Positions 1 to 11,274 of a stretch of DNA of 64,000 bases are shown here, in pieces. Every line of letters begins with the position of its first letter. The first letter of the stretch is position 1. The notes beneath the pieces are model-generated. The model did not search any database. It was not told the origin of the DNA and worked only from the letters and a program-made list of their open reading frames with translations. The DNA is taken from positions 1,736,001 through 1,800,000 of the forward strand of contig JAVFKD010000016.1 in the NCBI GenBank assembly GCA_036429605.1, in the 5' to 3' direction. Position numbers and translations under genes: made by a program. This DNA is from Cladobotryum mycophilum. Taxonomy: Eukaryota > Ascomycota > Sordariomycetes > Hypocreales > Hypocreaceae.

Positions 1-552
1 GCCCCGCACGCCCAGCCCTGGCAGCGCATCATCCGCATCAGCAAGTCCTTCTTCCTGCAGAGCAGCCGCAAGGTCACGCCCGACCAGATCGCCAACGTCG
101 TCAAGAGACTCCAGTCCCTCCCCGCCGAGACCAACGCCTGGGGCGAGTGGCACGCCTGGAACATTGCCGGCTCGGCCGACAGCGCTGCTTTCGCGTGGCG
201 CGACCAGGCCTACGCCCACCTCGAGTTCATCGTCAACGGCTCCGACGACCCCAAGACGCAGCAGGGCTACGTCAACTGGGCGGACCAGCTGGAGACCTAC
301 TTCCGACCCATCACCGGGTAAGCAGCTCTTCCCCTCTCTCTCTCATCAACTCATCCACAGGGTAGTACACAAAGCTAACAATTTCCCGACCAAGACCCGC
401 AACCTACACCGGCTACATGGACGCCTCCATCTCCACCCCCTCGAGAGTCCTACTACGGATCCAACGTCCCCAAGCTCTCCCAGATCAAGCGCAAGTTCGA
501 TCCCTTTGACTTCTTCACCAACCCCGTGAGCATCCAGCCCACGCTCTCGTAA
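1..552 (+). CDS. FAD-linked oxidoreductase, berberine-bridge type, 3' end (partial, one frame break)
   Basis: This is the C-terminal part of a flavin-dependent oxidoreductase; the FAD-binding half lies left of the window. Reading starts in frame at base 1. Exon 1..317 ends in a GTAAGC donor, and the second exon begins at 395 after CCAAG. The end has the BBE-domain signature YYGSN, then QIKRKFDP and a final FF, where known family members close the flavin pocket. The stop is at 550-552. The frame of exon 2 (GYMDASIST) breaks inside a run of five C at 436-440. One C fewer would lead directly into the YYGSN frame, so I read this as one extra base, either a sequencing error or a true mutation. Such enzymes are usually secreted and oxidise alcohols, sugars or secondary metabolites; the substrate here is unknown. 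It is convergent with the next gene. Confidence 0.8.
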
Positions 553-1184
553 TCTTTCATTCAACAGTTGTAAAATCTGTCGGAAAGGGGGCCAGAAGCT
601 CTCTTGTAATTGTAGTCAGTGGGCGGACGGAAGACTAGAGAATAGCGGCTAGAGTTCGGGGGAGAGGGGCATATTTTATCTTCTTGCACAAACTACCCAA
701 GGTAGTTCCTTTTTGTGTATCCTTTTGGTTTATAAATTTAGTTGGTACAATAGAATTAAGCACTCAAAGCAACAGAAGTTTGTTGAACAATCATGTATTT
801 TCTTTTAAACACTAAAACCTAACATTGAAGCATGCAAACAAAGACGAACATTCCAATCGAGTCAGTACAGGTAGAATGCCAACAGCTCTACTCTAATTCA
901 TCCCATCCCATGTCCACAACAGTAAAACGAAACAGTTCAAGCTCCATCATATAAGTGTCAAGTATGCAATGATTGACTCTTCCCCATGATTGATGCTAAC
1001 GATTATATCCAAATTCAGTTTACCGATCTATTATGCCACCATAACAGGCCTCTTTTTTGAGCTTGCCGAGTATCAGTTTCATCGCCACCCCCTCACCATC
1101 CAGACAGTCCGAGAGAGCGAGTGTCTTTTCCCCCCAAATTCAAGTCCATATTCGGTCCTCCCCACAACAAATAGTAGCCGTAGT
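553..1184. other. Convergent 3' intergenic region
   Basis: About 630 bases lie between two convergent genes. The stretch is AT-rich (for example around 720-800) and contains no reading frame with protein-like content. It presumably holds the 3' untranslated regions of both neighbours. Confidence 0.6.
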
Positions 1185-2582
1185 TTACTTCTTTCGCTTT
1201 GGCGATTTGGTCGAGGGTTTCAACGACGAATACTCATTAACAAAGTGCGCATCCTCCAGGCATTCCATGACGACGGGATTGACAAAAACATGTAGCTGCA
1301 GTCCGCCCTTGAAGAGAATCTTCATCAGGCTTACCCTGAAGTAGAGCGACCACGTATCAATCTTGGCCACACTGTTTCCTAGTCGGAGTTTATACCTGTA
1401 GCCATATTCTGCCTGGCCATCATCGTTTCGCTGAGACGCAGGCACGAAATCCGACTTTTCGGGAATGAACAATGCCGTTGAGTAAAAGGGGCCAACACCC
1501 CTTTCGAGCGAGGTCACGACGCTGACAAGGCTTTCTCGCAGATCTCGGCGATGTTTTCTTGATACCGCCTTGGAGCTGTATTTGGCAATTTCGCTCATGC
1601 GACCAGCCAGTCTCTGTGGGTCGTACTGTAGTTGGAAGGGCTCACCCGTCTCTTCGATATAATTTCTTGACGCTTCAAACACCAATGCAATGCAGCTACC
1701 AGCATTGGATTGGACCTCGACATCGGTGCTGTCAAGCTGGTCCACAAAGGCATCCATGGCCGCATCAGCGTAGTCTGAGAAGTCGGATACATGGCTGGCC
1801 ACAAAAGACCAACCCTGCAGAGCTGCCGCGACGATGACGGCATTGTCAGAAGCTTCAATGCTCTCGCCATCTGTTTCAACAATCCCGACCAAATACTCCA
1901 TCACTTCTAGGGCGGATTCCTCCGCGCCTCCTCCATACAAGACAGCCATACATAGCGCATATATAGCATACACGCGGCAATCGTCATCGTCATCCTCAAG
2001 CAGGATTTGCTTCAGAACCCTCTGGGCCTGTTCAAAGATTTCCAAAGAATCCACTGTTCCAATTGTAAGACAGTATGCCTGCAAGCTTAGCAGCCGTTCT
2101 TTGGCTGTCGCGGCCCGGTCGGAATCATGCAGGAACACTTCGGCGAGGGCTGGTGCAGCATCGTCCAGCCACAGGTGGGTGTCGGGCGAGTAGCGGGTTC
2201 GCAATGTTTTGATGTAAATCTCAAGGAAATGCTCTCGCGTTTCGCTGTTGTTGTGTTTTCGGTCCTGGATACCTTCAATGAGGGCCTTGGTGTCGAAAAC
2301 TAGAGCCTCTTGATCATCGGCGTACTCCGAGACGGAGCCACCGGAATAAACACTCGAGGCCATGTCGTCAAGGTCAAACTCATTGTCTTCGCCGCCATCG
2401 TCACTAATGTCGGACGTAACACGGCTGTGGGCGGCGGAATGAATCGGTGACGTCAGAAGCGAAGCCATGGGGGAACCTCGAGGGGTGACATGACCCGAGG
2501 CGCGGCCGGACTTGACGGCTTTCTTCGAGACAGTCTTGCCGCTGCCCTTGAGGGCTTTAACTCGGGCGTGGTTCATAATCAT
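1185..2582 (-). CDS. Interferon-related developmental regulator (IFRD) family protein
   Basis: A single uninterrupted exon encodes 465 residues. The N-terminus is basic and serine-rich (KALKGSGKTVSKK), followed by an acidic stretch (ISDDGGEDNEFDLDD). A long helical armadillo-like region follows, matching the IFRD domain: HFLEIYIKTLRTRY near residue 120, then LLSLQAYCLTIGT and RVYAIYALCMAVLYGG. The C-terminal IFRD_C part includes YGYRYKLRLGNS and VNEYSSLKPSTKSPKRKK. Family members (mammalian Tis7/IFRD1, plant and fungal homologues) are regulators with proposed roles in transcription and on ribosomes; the fungal role is poorly defined. The start chosen is the first ATG, and Met3 is an alternative. 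An upstream 3.4 kb gene-free region separates it from a divergent FHA-domain gene. Confidence 0.85.
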   Translation of the reverse strand: MIMNHARVKALKGSGKTVSKKAVKSGRASGHVTPRGSPMASLLTSPIHSAAHSRVTSDISDDGGEDNEFDLDDMASSVYSGGSVSEYADDQEALVFDTKALIEGIQDRKHNNSETREHFLEIYIKTLRTRYSPDTHLWLDDAAPALAEVFLHDSDRAATAKERLLSLQAYCLTIGTVDSLEIFEQAQRVLKQILLEDDDDDCRVYAIYALCMAVLYGGGAEESALEVMEYLVGIVETDGESIEASDNAVIVAAALQGWSFVASHVSDFSDYADAAMDAFVDQLDSTDVEVQSNAGSCIALVFEASRNYIEETGEPFQLQYDPQRLAGRMSEIAKYSSKAVSRKHRRDLRESLVSVVTSLERGVGPFYSTALFIPEKSDFVPASQRNDDGQAEYGYRYKLRLGNSVAKIDTWSLYFRVSLMKILFKGGLQLHVFVNPVVMECLEDAHFVNEYSSLKPSTKSPKRKK

Positions 2583-5500
2583 GGTGACGAGAGTTTGCGA
2601 GCCAAAAGACGACTCCGGCTGGTTATGAGTGAAGGATTAAAAGGCTGGCTAGCTTGTTCGCAAACCGAGCGTTGCGGTAGGGTTTTGTATTCGCAAGCTA
2701 TGCGGCGGCTAGAGAAGGAATCTGGGGTATGTCCCGATGCGTCCCTCTGCTGCGACAGTCCGGCAGCCTATAGGTTAACAGGTCGGTTGGTTATTGCTGC
2801 GTCAGGTCTTCCTCCGTAAGAAAGACCAGTTGCGTCAGGTTGTTGTCAAGTTCTTGGATCGATTTCGTTTGATGGAATTGATCGTGAGCGAGTTGGTATT
2901 TATATTGGTTGTTTGGGTGCAAAGTGAATCCTCCATGGGAAAATTTAGGCTTCGATATGTAGGAATGGAAAGTGCAAAACCGGCGCGCTGATGCAAATTG
3001 AAGGTTCACGCACAGCGAACGGGGCTTGTTTTTACTAAGTTGAAAGGGAGAAGGAGGAGAAAGTCAAAAGGAGAAAGGGGGACGGACAATGGAACTGGTG
3101 ATGCAAAAACAAGGGCAAGAGCAAGAGCAAGAGTAGGAAAAAAAAAAAGAAACAAGCGAAATAAAAGAAATATTTATTATTATTATGATGGAAGGTTCAA
3201 AAATCAAGCTCGGTGGCGTTGGTGTGCCTTGTGTGAGGGAGTGTGAATGTGAGTGTTCAGCATGACCAAGCTTTTTGCCATGGGACCTCGCAAAAAAAAC
3301 AGGGTTAACCTTGGAAAGCACAAGGAGCTCTGAACGATGCTGTGGGCGCCCGCTAACGGATTGATGGATGATGCTATGATTAGTACCCAGAAGGCACTAG
3401 CCCCTCCACTGTTTCACTCTGCTACAGAGGGCTTAAACTAAACCGAGTTTGGAAGCTTAGGGCCTGAAAAGCATGTGGGAAAAGCCACTGAGAGCCCTCC
3501 CTGGAGCCTACAAGTATTCCACTGGGCGGTAGAGAGACAGGCACAGACAGAGAGTCCCCAAGCTCATGTCTGATCGCCAGGCGGCCTTCTAGTTTTGAAT
3601 AGGTAGCTACTTCTCCTCCACTCGGAGGGGTCTTTGAGGTCTCGGGACGTCTGTTTGTGGGGTTTTTAGCAACAAGCGCAGGGCAAGGATTCTTCTCATT
3701 CCCTTCATGGACGTCACCCTTCCGCAAGGGATGCGTGCGCGCTAATAATACCACTCTTTTCTGAATGTCCAAAGTCCCTGTTGAAGCCATGGATCCCTGC
3801 CGCGGGGGCCAGCGCCATGCGTCATCGTTGTGGTCCATTGCTGCTCAAGTGTAGACTACTACATGTGCAATACTGCAATACCACTTTACGCGGGGACACG
3901 CGGTAGACGGGCAAACGGGCATTTCAGTCGAATCGCTTCCTCGTTTGCCCTCCTTCGTCGACGAGGGTCCAGTCCAGAGCTGCATGCAAGACGAGGCACA
4001 CCCGGCTGCTCAGGAACAATGCAGGACCCGAGCCATATTCGTAAGGTGGTTCATTTTGCGGAAACTGGCTTTCATTCAAGGTTCAGCCGAATCATGGTCA
4101 TTTGCTTGAAGCAAGACTCCGCACGGCACTATATGAAGCGGGCGAAGCTGAGAGGCATGGCAGCCGAATCAATATCGTACCTACCTAGGCAAGGGAGGGG
4201 AGGAAGGGGCATGATAGACACCGAAACGCTCAACATGGTAGGCAGATTTGTGTCTATCGTTTCTCTCGATTGCTGACGTTACTTTGTACTTCTTGTGTTT
4301 CTTCATATTTTGTCATATTTTCCCCCGTACCTCGGCCAAACGTAATTTGACTGGGACCATCACACCCAGAACCAGTCTGTTTGTTCTTTGTGGTCCTGGA
4401 GAAACCTCCAATGGTGGCCATAGCCATAGACTAAAGAGGGGGCAACACTCGATAATCTCCAGCCCATCAACGGAGGGCAAACTTACTATCAAGTATCCAA
4501 TTATTGCACCGAGGGCACAAATTGAATCAATGACAACGTGACCAAGGCTCTGCAACGGTGGAGACTTGAATCCTGCATGAGTTGAATTTTTAGCAGCCAA
4601 TGACAACGTACAGTGCCAACGCATCTTGGCCCGCGCCCACGTCCATAGCATCCAGTGGGAATCTGACAGCTCGATTCGTTCCCTGTCGGCAATTTATGTA
4701 CTACAGTATGGCTGTGTCTTCGGTGCATGAATGTAGTAATACTGCACGTCGAAGAGGTAGGTATGCGGCATGACAGGAGGCGCTCCGTAGATGTAAGCTT
4801 GACCGAAGTGCAAACGAAAAACAGGTTCTATTCGTACTGCCTAATAGATACCCATTAATTACTGTGTACAGGCAAGTATGGTTTATACGTACACACTGGG
4901 ACGGGACTGGCATGCGTCTGCATTTCGAAGACAAAGTCAAAGGAAGCCTTCCATTTTAGCCGTCACAGTCGAGCCTTTGAGCTATTGGCTACTTGGGTGT
5001 TTGGCGGAGGTGGTCACCGGGTCATGACCTCTAATGGACCCAACCAAGACTGACTGACCCGCAGTGGGAGGAGAAGTTACAACTCATACAGTGAGTTTCA
5101 CATTGACCACTCTTTCCTGTCCACTGAGAGCGAGCGATAGGAAGAGAAAGAGAAAGAGAGAAGAATTTTTTTCCCATCCTTCTCACCTCCTTGGCGACTT
5201 TACTTTACTCTGCCTGACTTGACTTCTTTCACCCTGGAAATCCAGGCGTGCGTTTGACCTGCTCAGTACTTGGGCAACCCGTGCATCGTCATAGCCACGT
5301 TTTTTTATTAACACAGTGGGGTTTCACTCCGAAGTCCTCATCCCACCTTACCATCACCTCACCCTCGTCGACTCTGCATCCCATCCCATCCCGCCATTCC
5401 AAGCAAGCAAGCAATCAATCAATCAGGCCAAAGCTCTCTCAACGATAAGCGGCTGGTGGTGGGGCTTATCGCTGCCTGTGTCTGCCTACTACGCTACCTA

Positions 5501-5956
5501 CTAGACACGCTGCTACTGGGCTGCTAGTGAAAGGTACCCACGCTACTACGCTACGTCCAGCAGTCTACAGTGCTGTATCCATCGCTGTCACTGCTCTTTA
5601 GTCACTGAGGTGTCTCTTGCCCCACCTCTGCCTCATCATCCGGTAACCCTCGAAGCACTTCCAATACTCTTTCACTTCAACTTCACATAAGCCACAAACA
5701 TCTCTCCCTTCTTTATATTCCCTCATCTGTCTCTCTCTTCTTCCTTCTACACACTCCAGCAACGCCTTTCCAGTCAAAGTGTTCATCACCTATCGCCGCC
5801 TCCGACACTGCCCCGCGGTGGCTTCGCTGACGCACATCGAGTCCAATCGGTATGCATATACGCCCAGCGATATCGCCTTACAATCCAGCGTGAAACCCCC
5901 TCCCCCCTTCTCTCTTTGCGGAGAAAGAAATTCGCTTGCTTGGAGGAGATAAAGAT
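2583..5956. other. Long shared upstream region between divergent genes
   Basis: About 3.4 kb lies between the start of the IFRD gene (-) and the FHA gene (+). I see only short, low-complexity frames and no conserved motif. Purine/pyrimidine tracts occur near 3010-3160, and a T/C-rich leader-like stretch near 5590-5790 precedes the FHA gene. It probably contains both promoters and a long 5' leader. Confidence 0.5.
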
Positions 5957-8092
5957 ATGCCCATCATGGCCAGCCCTACATACAGCGATGAAGGTAAGGC
6001 TCAAAAGTATATTTGTGTTAAGCTTTCCCGACTTGATACTAATATAAGGCCCTTAGCTGTCATCACCTTGACCGTCGTCGACCCTCCTTCATCCATGTCT
6101 TTCCCCGATAGACGAATCCTTCTGTCCAAGTGGAAGCCGACGATGCCCATTGGTCGTACTAGCAAAAGAAATTCAGACTACGAGGCCGCAGAGAACAACG
6201 CCTGGATCGACTCGGCAGTCATGTCTCGAGATCACGCCGAGCTCCGGCTTGATACCCAACAGCAGGTATGTTAGCTTCATAGCGCACCCTGTCTACAACA
6301 AGAACAGCCGCTAATCCATATTACAGAAGATTATCCTCAAAGATGTTGGTAGTCTCCACGGTACTTTCTGCAACAACACACGGCTTGGCCAGAACCAAGG
6401 TCATGCTCTGCAGACTGGCGACGTCATCCAGTTCGGTATCCCAATCGACCGCGGCCACGACACATTTCCTCCCTGTAATCTCAGGGCTGCCATTGAATTT
6501 GGAGCCTCAAGGTATGGCTTGCTGTTTTAGAAATCCAATGTAAATCAAGTGCTGACTCTAGCTACCAGCCCTGAGGAGCGACCTATGGTATTTGCGGTGC
6601 CCGATGAGACAGATGTCGAAGATATGAGCAGCGACGATGAGGATGTTGGTGTAGAGCACAGCTCTCGAATACTCGAGCACAATCAGATACGTCCGGCTCT
6701 ACCGAACACTGCCTCCAACGTTATCGATTTGACATCTCACAACTACGTCGACTTAACTTCGAACGATAACACCATCCAGCGGGTCGACTTCTCCCCGGCC
6801 AACTCAAGAGAGACATCATCCAATCATGTACGACATGAGATGGCTGATGTTGACCAGCCAAGTAGCCCTGAATCCAGTGTCGCGGATTCTGAACTTCCTG
6901 GGTCCCGAATTCCTTCACCTCCCGAAACCGTAGAGATTTCTGAAGAAGAACCCATGTCCAGTCCTGAAAGTTACGACGAGGGTAATGAGAGTGACGGTGA
7001 TGAAGGTATTTTGGCAACTCTTCCTTGCACACAATCAAGACACTAACCTCCTTGTGTAGAAGAAAATTATCCAATGATTGAGGGTCAAGAAGTAACCAAT
7101 AATGATACCTGGGGAGCTGACCGGGCCTTGCCTGCCTCTGTCACTCTCCAGTCCATGCTCGCAGCAACTCCCATTCCTGGAACATATATACGAGAGGAGA
7201 TGAGGGCCTTGTATGGTGAGACCGAATTTGAAGACACCGACTCATACTTAGGCACTTCTAGGCTCCCCCCAATTCGAGGTTTCCATGAGCCGATTGCTTT
7301 GGGTGCGCACCTGCCTCCTCTTTCTGAGGCATTGCCCACACCAACCTCCCCCCAAACCCTCGTACCCTAGCCGACATCATGGGGCCCAGAGGTGGCAATT
7401 CCGAATATTGGGAGGCCCGGGAGCAGAACAGGTCAAATTTCATTGGGGCTTCCCCCATTCCTGCTCCTATTGGCTTTTCTTTTAGAACTGAGCAACCTGA
7501 AAATCGACAGGAGATGACCCTCGAGATTGCCGAAGAGCAAGAAATTTCTACAGGAGACCTAGCGATAGACCTTGCAGGTATGGAGCACGAAGAGGCACAC
7601 GCATACCCTTCGGATCGTATGGACGTGACTTCTTCAACAGCAGAGTTTCTAGTACAGCCGCCTCCTGTGGAAGAAAACACTGGACATATGGTTCCCGATG
7701 ATACTTCTGCATACCAATATGAAATCACCAAGAAAGCAATAGATGAAGAACTCGCCAAACGAGGGATGGTCCGAGAGGAAACACTGGCCAGAATTAACGA
7801 GGATTTGATTCGAACCAGACTTCAGTCATCTCCGGCGCCCCAAGTTAACAACCGGTCTAACAAGAGAAAGGCGTCGGATATGTCTGAAGCTGCACCCGAG
7901 GAAGAGGGGCCAAATTCTATCGAACCCATTACATACCCCTCCACAATTACGCACCCCAACGCTTCCTCTGACAGCTACAATGATGCAAGATCGCCAAAGC
8001 GTTTCCGAAGGGTTGCAGAGGCATTTGGATACGCAGCTCTTGGTGGCGTTGCTGTTATGTCCGCCCTGATCGCAACGGCCCCAACGCTTTAA
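5957..8092 (+). CDS. FHA-domain protein with two SUMO-interaction-like motifs and a C-terminal membrane anchor
   Basis: Exons: 5957..5993, 6057..6265, 6327..6511, 6569..7005, 7060..7302 and 7371..8092, about 610 residues. The N-terminal FHA domain (about residues 13-130) shows the phosphothreonine-binding landmarks MPIGRTSKRN, MSRDHAEL and LHGTFCNNTRLG. The middle is acidic and contains two close motifs, VIDLTS and YVDLTS, which resemble SUMO-interaction motifs. Near the end are basic segments NKRKAS and PKRFRR, then a hydrophobic tail (AALGGVAVMSALIATA), suggesting tail anchoring in the nuclear envelope or ER. Intron 1 has a TACTAAT branch site. The join at 7303-7370 is uncertain: either a 68-nt intron with a weak GTGCGC donor, or one C missing from the C6 run at 7348-7353. 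FHA proteins with membrane tails occur in the STRIPAK complex (SLMAP, Far9/10, HAM-4), but I see no coiled coil here, so membership is not assumed. Confidence 0.8.
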
Positions 8093-10969
8093 GCCTCACC
8101 AGTCACCACGGATCGACCCTTTTTCACACCCTGTTCTCCCTTTTCCTAGCTCTTATTGGCTTTCTAGATACCATAACACTTTATCTTTTTTTGAATTGCA
8201 GGAGACAGGCTCCTGTAAGATTTGGCCTTAGTTTTGGCTCTTGGCGTCAAGGAATTTCGAATATTTGGGGTATAGGTTGGTCGGCACGAAACGTTTGCTA
8301 CGAATTTCTTTATTTGGACTTGCTTTATCCGCCGGCTTCGGTTCATGATGCTAGCATCAACCCAACAATAATCTTGTGAGGCTGATTTTCTTATTTCTAT
8401 TGTTTGTTTTGTACAGAGGCTCGCCCTAGCAGGTGTAGGTGGTCATTTTCTATGTTCTCTAGGCGGGCATCAGCTTGTTTGTCGTGGACTGGGATATGAT
8501 ACAATGAGAGAGTAGTACGGATCACGAATGTGCTCGGGGGTCAGTAGCTTTTCTTCAGTAAATATATGTCTTGGTACTCAACATGATCGATCTTTTCCAT
8601 TCAGTGAATCAAGGGGAGTAATGAATACCCGTATGGACTGTAAATTCCTTCTTGCAGCCTGTTGTGCATGGTAAATGACCTTGTCCAATCCCGTGCCGTT
8701 TAATTGAAGCGTAGAATCCCAGGCACAGGGTGAAAAACACAGCACGCTGACTGAAGACTGGGTAGTTCTGAGGCCCAACACACTTGCTGATGGGGGGCCT
8801 CTGGGTAGTAAATGTTGACTTGGGGCACTCACTCGTCTGTTTTCTCACGGGGTGTATGTCTTGCAATGCGTATGCGTATTATCTTAACTCGCATAGCATC
8901 TGTGGAAACAATAAGAGGGGGGACATGTGATGAGGTGGTTATGCCTAATTCCGAGGGAGCGGTACCGAATTATCGGGGTGCTATTTTTTCGGCGAGTTAA
9001 ATAGGGAGATTGGTGCGATAGCCTATGCAAGACTACTTCTAGCAAACCATAGATGGGATGAGAATGAGGAATAAACAACCACAGCCCCCTTTTTCATGGA
9101 GCAAGCCGATACTCGGTGGGCTAGAGGGATATTCGTCCAACTTGGCTTCCCTCCAACCGATGCCCTTGTCCTAGTTTGGGCAACTCGAGTCGGCTGTCGT
9201 CTAGAAATTCGGAAACGGGAATCTCCCTGGCTGGTTGCCTAGAATGTATGATGCTATCAGACGGGTGGTTGCTTCTCCAAAGAAAAAGCCGGTGAGGGAA
9301 TAGAAAGAAAAAAACGAAAGCAGAGAGCAAAAGAAAAATCTCAAGGGGAGGGGGAAGAGGGGGAGGGGAACTTCTGAGTGTGCAAAGAATGGGCTGGGTT
9401 GAAAGAGGTCCAGTCCCCCTCCACGTGGCGGGCCGAACAGGTCCTCGAAGGGGGGCCGGTGTCTACATCGATTGGTGCCCAATGCAGCTACCCGTGATGA
9501 CACGATCTCAAGATTCTCGCCCATGTAAGAGAGAACGGTGTGAAGGCGTGGCTTTTTTCCCTTATTTCTTTTTCTCTTCGGCGATATTGGAACCGTGGGC
9601 TCTGGTTGAAGGCTTCGGGAAACGGCCTGGGCGAGTGATATGATGGGTTGGTCGCACCTCACATGACCAAGGGCGTACAAAAGCTGGGTAAGGATCGGGA
9701 CCCTGATTCGTCCGCCCAGGTTTGACAAAGGGGAGGAGGGGCTAAGGGCAGTGTCAATATCGGCTCGATAAGCGTTTATCGGAGTGCTCGCGTGAGAATG
9801 AGTGGACATGGGGGCTAGGCAACGAGGCAACGACGGCGATCCTAGTCCAGGCGGGCGACATGCAGTCGTCGTCCGAGACACAAGCCATCGTGTCGGGTAC
9901 GTCGTCGCAGGGAGTTGCCAAAAAGCACGTGTAGCAAGAGTACTTTAACCGAGCAAAGATAGAAAAGGAAGAGAGAGAGAGAGAGAAAGGGCTGCCAGGG
10001 GGTGCAATAGCCGCCGCTTGCGCTTCGTTTTAGGAACCGTGATGGTCTCGCACAGAACGGAAGGGGTGGGCTTGCCAAGTGTTTGACGATCGTCATTCTG
10101 CAGCATTCGTTTTTTTGACCGAGAACTTGCCATGACGGATAAGTGGCAATACAATAAGGCCACTGGTTCGATTAAGGACGCTTCGACAGCTTGACCGGTC
10201 CCGGTAAACGGACAAATGAGGGGCTGCCGAGAATAATATCGCGGGATCTTGCATGCTCGCGGACCCATGAAGAAGAGCGAAATTCGGATGGGATGGACAA
10301 CAGCGGGCAATGGGACGGGACCAGTGTAGCAGTTAAATACTCATTCGTCTGTTTCCGGGAAGGGTGCGGCAGTCGAGGCTTATACTCGGTGAGAGCGACG
10401 GATGGCAAGGCGAGAATGCCCATTAGGCGGTAAGACCTGTTCGACGTTGGCTGCGCGTCAACCCGTGACTATGGCATGCATGCAGGCTGAGCATCGGGAT
10501 AGATGGTCAAGCCAAATCGTACTGTAGAATGAGATTGGAGCTGGCGGGCACGCCCAACTTGGCGGGTCAGTATCACGTCGTTCCAGCCTAGTTGTTTAGG
10601 TTAATTCTCTCTCAAAGCAACCACACAGGGGCTGGGAGATGCCATGATCAGCCCGTGCAGCCGATGAGTTGGCCGTAGTTGGATGCCTTCATCCAGAGAG
10701 GCGGTCAACCAGAAGCTCTTCATCCTTCGGATGTAGATGAGGCACGAATGTGTTTTATTGCCCGACGTGCCCCCCCCCCCCTCCCCCTCTGCGATGGACC
10801 AAGGACAAATATTTAAAGGATACCATCATCCACCCCTGAGTCTGAGGTTTGATGGGATGAGAAAAGATTCAGTAGAACAACCACCGCGACTATCACCCAA
10901 GAACATTATCACGCCCTCGTTTTTTTCATCTTACCCACTCAAATCAAGAACCTGATCACTCATTCAGTC
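8093..10969. other. Intergenic region without a supported gene
   Basis: About 2.9 kb. The longest frame (226 codons, minus strand, 9201-9881) is rich in Pro, Ser, Arg and Phe and shows no domain, so I do not call it. Simple runs include GA repeats near 9971-9986 and a run of 12 C at 10770-10781. Confidence 0.5.
10809..10816 (+). promoter_or_regulatory. TATA-like element upstream of the CxxC microprotein
   Basis: ATATTTAA lies about 155 bases before the ATG. It is followed by a C/A-rich leader with many CAAC, ATCACC and ACCCA words, typical of well-expressed fungal genes. The position fits a core promoter, but this is inference from sequence only. Confidence 0.35.
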
Positions 10970-11274
10970 ATGGCTGCTGAGTTTGCTGCTGGCATGAAGC
11001 AAGGTCTGGTGCCCATCCAGTGCGATATGTGCAGCTTGAAGTCGTGAGTACCCACCTCTCTAACTGTTGGAAGGCATGCTAATGATCAAGAACAAGGGTT
11101 GAATGCGAGTATTGCAGAGGATCTCTCGTCAGGATGGTCCCACCAGGCTACCCAAACGTGCCGGCATTCGCAGCTCCTATGATGCACCACAGCGGCCCAT
11201 CTGCTGAACGAGATCGCCCCCGAGATCGCAGCCATGGGCCATCAAGGAGTCGAAGCGTTTGTTCTAAACGATGA
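10970..11274 (+). CDS. Small cysteine-knuckle protein (83 aa), family not recognised
   Basis: Exon 10970..11043 starts MAAEFAAGMKQGLVPIQCDMC. A GTGAGT intron with a GCTAAT branch site follows, then exon 11097..11274 with VECEYCRGSLVRMVPPGYP and a basic Arg/Ser tail (RDRPRDRSHGPSRSRS). Together they encode 83 residues with two CxxC knuckles (CDMC and CEYC) separated by six residues, as expected for a small metal-binding site. The intron falls exactly between the two knuckles. An upstream acceptor (exon from 11091) stays in frame and would add two residues. Neither exon is long enough to be found as an isolated reading frame, but the splice sites, matched phase and motif make the call credible. 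Function is unknown; possible roles are as a zinc-binding adaptor or RNA-associated microprotein. Confidence 0.7.

Noticed and set aside
9201..9881. 226-codon minus-strand frame
   Set aside because: Low-complexity Pro/Ser/Phe-rich sequence with no domain, derived from purine-rich tracts.
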